Of a DNA stretch of 5,431 bases, positions 3,416 through 5,431 are shown piece after piece. The position numbers and the translations under genes were made by a program. The notes below the pieces were generated by a model. That model was given only the letters and a program-made list of their open reading frames with translations, ran no database searches and was not told the origin of the DNA. The DNA is from Candidatus Nanopelagicaceae bacterium (GTDB lineage Bacteria > Actinomycetota > Actinomycetes > Nanopelagicales > Nanopelagicaceae): contig CANLHC010000064.1 of assembly GCA_947490625.1 (NCBI GenBank), positions 1 to 5,431 of the forward strand, given 5' to 3'. Positions within the stretch are counted from its first letter, which is position 1. Every line of letters starts with the position of its first letter.

Positions 3416-5431
3416 TTAATTCGCGTTAAAGTATTTTGCTTCTGGATGGTGAACAATGATTGCAGAGGTTGATTGCTCGGGATGCAACTGGAATTCTTCA
3501 GATAGCTCGACGCCGATTCTGCCTGGCTCTAGCAACTCACAGAGTTGGACCTGTTGCTCGATGTCAGGACAGGCAGGGTAACCAAATGAGTATCGTGATC
3601 CGCGGTAACCCTGATCAAGAATTCCGGCTAAGTCCGCCGCATCTTCATTGCGAACCTCAAGTTCTTCGCGAATACGGGCGTGCCAATGCTCAGCTAGCGC
3701 TTCAGTTAATTGAACGGATAGCCCGTGCAGCTCCATATATTCGCGATATTTGTTCTCGGCAAATAATTTAGCAGCGGCTTCTGAGACAACGCTTCCCATA
3801 GTGACAACGTGGAAGGCGACAGTGTCTATCTTTCCAGAGTCTTTTGCCGCAAAGAAGTCCGAGAGACAGAGTCTGCGGTCACGTCGTTGTCGAGGAAATG
3901 AGAAGCGTGTGCGCTCTTTACCCTTATCAGGGCCCTCGTGATGAAGAATGATTAAATCATTTCCTTCGCTCACGCAAGGAAAATAACCGTAGACGACTGC
4001 CGCATTGAGCCATCCTTGCGATTGAACATCATTGAGGAGTGAACGTAAACGTGGGCGACCTTCGTTTTCAACCATTGCTTCGTATTCACCGCGTGCTCCC
4101 TTGAGCCCCCATTGACCCATAAAGAGCGCACGCTCATCAAGCATGCCTACGTAATCGGCAAGTGGAATTCCTTTGACAATTCTTGATCCATAAAACGGTG
4201 CAGATGGGATTGTGCAATCAGTTGCGACATCACTTCTTTGAGTATCGATTGGTTCATCAACCGTTTCCTTTGCAACTGCCTTCACTTTTCGCTCACGCAA
4301 TGCAGGAAGCGCGGCACCAGGTACACCCTTCTTGACCGCCATGATTGCATCCATCAGATGTAAACCTTCGAAAGCGTCTCTGGCATAGCGAACCTCACCA
4401 GGGAAACTTTCAGCCAAATCAACTTCAACGAAAGCACGAGTCAAAGCTGCGCCTCCGAGAATTACCGGCCATTTCTGATCGAGTTTGCGTGAAGTGAGCT
4501 CTTCCAAATTCTCGCGCATGATGACAGTCGACTTAACCAGTAGACCTGACATTCCAATCGCATCAACGTCAGACTCTTGTGCCGCATCAATAATTTGATT
4601 GATCGTTTGCTTGATACCTATATTGACAACCCGGTATCCGTTATTCGAAAGAATAATGTCAACCAAATTCTTACCGATGTCGTGGACATCGCCCTTGACT
4701 GTCGCAAGAAGTATCGAGCCACGTCCTTCGTCATCAGCCTTCTCCATATGAGGTTCTAGATAGGCAACCGCAGTTTTCATCACTTCGGCTGATTGAAGAA
4801 CAAAGGGAAGCTGCATCTCGCCCTTCCCGAAAAGCTCGCCGACAACTTTCATACCTTCCAAAAGGTGATCGTTAATAATTGCTAATGGTGCAATTGATGA
4901 AGCCATCGCCAGATCGAGATCCTCAGTGAGGCCTACCTTCTCCCCATCGATGATTCGGCGTTGTAGTCGCTCTTCAAGAGGAAGTGCAGCGAGCTCTGCA
5001 GCTCTGATATTGCGAGAGGCGGCTAGTTCGACGCCCTCGAAAAGTTGCAAGTAAGCCGTGAGAGGATCGTAGGTGCAATCTTCACCCTCAAATCTGCGGC
5101 GATCATAAATCAGGTCAAGGGCGACATCTCTCTGTGCCTGGTCAATTCGAGCGAGTGGCATGATCTTTGATGGATGGACAATCGCTGAATCAAGACCGGC
5201 TTGAACACACTCGTGAAGAAAAACAGAGTTAAGAACAACGCGCGCTGCTGGGTTAAGTCCGAAGGAGACGTTACTCACGCCCAACGTTGTCTGAACATCA
5301 GGATATTCAGATTTCAATGTGCGGATGGCGCTAATTGTTTCAAGTCCATCACGACGAGTCTCTTCCTGCCCTGTTGCAATAGGAAAAGTTAAAGTGTCGA
5401 TCAAAATATCGCCCGTATTCATTCCCCAGTT
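3416..5431 (-). CDS. metH: Cobalamin-dependent methionine synthase, C-terminal 671 residues (cut by right edge)
   Basis: MetH moves a methyl group from methyl-tetrahydrofolate through cobalamin to homocysteine, giving methionine. Residues here are counted from the ATG at 5422; that ATG is internal, as the frame stays open to the edge. Parts in order: the end of the pterin-binding domain (1-110; TGQEETRRDGLET, GLNPAARVVLNS); the helical cap of the B12 module (about 145-230); and the cobalamin domain, with GDVHDIGKN (H247, the lower cobalt ligand), SGLLVKST (292-299) and ILGGAALTR (321-329). After a charged linker near 370-400 comes the reactivation domain (about 400-665), with FPRQRRDR and the S-adenosylmethionine-binding segment RYSFGYPACPD (R610-D620). 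So the reactivation machinery looks intact. The homocysteine-binding domain and the start of the pterin domain lie beyond the edge, as would any promoter or cobalamin riboswitch. Residue patterns follow the mycobacterial enzyme closely. The HAD gene follows 10 bases downstream. Confidence 0.97.
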   Translation of the reverse strand, partial: NWGMNTGDILIDTLTFPIATGQEETRRDGLETISAIRTLKSEYPDVQTTLGVSNVSFGLNPAARVVLNSVFLHECVQAGLDSAIVHPSKIMPLARIDQAQRDVALDLIYDRRRFEGEDCTYDPLTAYLQLFEGVELAASRNIRAAELAALPLEERLQRRIIDGEKVGLTEDLDLAMASSIAPLAIINDHLLEGMKVVGELFGKGEMQLPFVLQSAEVMKTAVAYLEPHMEKADDEGRGSILLATVKGDVHDIGKNLVDIILSNNGYRVVNIGIKQTINQIIDAAQESDVDAIGMSGLLVKSTVIMRENLEELTSRKLDQKWPVILGGAALTRAFVEVDLAESFPGEVRYARDAFEGLHLMDAIMAVKKGVPGAALPALRERKVKAVAKETVDEPIDTQRSDVATDCTIPSAPFYGSRIVKGIPLADYVGMLDERALFMGQWGLKGARGEYEAMVENEGRPRLRSLLNDVQSQGWLNAAVVYGYFPCVSEGNDLIILHHEGPDKGKERTRFSFPRQRRDRRLCLSDFFAAKDSGKIDTVAFHVVTMGSVVSEAAAKLFAENKYREYMELHGLSVQLTEALAEHWHARIREELEVRNEDAADLAGILDQGYRGSRYSFGYPACPDIEQQVQLCELLEPGRIGVELSEEFQLHPEQSTSAIIVHHPEAKYFNAN

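Noticed and set aside
3406..3456. ATG at 3456 as the start of the HAD protein
   Set aside because: It would add 17 residues ahead of motif I and overlap metH by 41 bases; ATG 3405 gives a normal HAD N-terminus.
3460..5392. Plus-strand open frames opposite metH (3460-3771, 3750-3941, 4577-4759, 5201-5392)
   Set aside because: metH is intact and conserved on the other strand across all of them.
5420..5422. ATG at 5422 as the true start of a short MetH
   Set aside because: The frame stays open to the window edge (codons for N-W-G precede it) and the first residues fall inside the pterin-binding domain, so the gene is cut by the edge and is not a short form.
1..5431. CRISPR array, insertion sequence, tRNA or rRNA, phage or toxin-antitoxin genes
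   Set aside because: No repeat arrays, terminal inverted repeats, transposase motifs or tRNA-like folds were seen. The window is almost fully taken up by six recognisable genes. The Cas4-like nuclease alone does not imply a CRISPR system.

Overview
The window looks like a piece of a compact actinobacterial chromosome. Five genes lie on the minus strand and one on the plus strand. The longest gap between genes is 51 bases, and most junctions overlap. The best evidence for an actinobacterium is the combination of a PafB/PafC pair, an actinobacterial-type TrmI, a TrmI-linked RecB-like nuclease and a MetH whose wording closely follows the mycobacterial one. Base composition is near 50% GC by eye, low for the phylum. 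With the tight packing, this suggests a streamlined lineage such as the freshwater Nanopelagicales (acI). That placement is inference and was not tested.

Layout from high to low coordinates on the minus strand: metH (C-terminal 671 residues, running off the right edge), then 10 bases later a HAD phosphatase-like gene. This HAD gene ends tail-to-tail, with a 4-base overlap, against the only plus-strand gene, a stand-alone PD-(D/E)XK nuclease of the RecB/AddB/Cas4 type with four Fe-S-type cysteines. The nuclease gene and trmI diverge from a 51-base gap. Each has a TAnnnT box 6-7 bases before a GTG start, so both transcripts may be leaderless. trmI (tRNA m1A58 methyltransferase) then overlaps pafB by 17 bases, and pafB overlaps pafC by 8 bases. 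pafC runs off the left edge.

Functionally there are three themes. metH makes methionine, the precursor of the S-adenosylmethionine that TrmI uses. TrmI modifies tRNA. PafB/PafC form the WYL-family activator of the actinobacterial DNA-damage response, and the nuclease may act in DNA repair. Expression of trmI, pafB and pafC is probably coupled because the genes overlap.

The most notable point is an absence. In mycobacteria the proteasome/pupylation genes (mpa, dop, pup, prcBA, pafA) lie between trmI and pafBC. Here trmI runs straight into pafB. No mobile element, CRISPR array, RNA gene or clearly new system is visible. Every gene except the HAD protein, whose substrate is open, belongs to a recognisable family.
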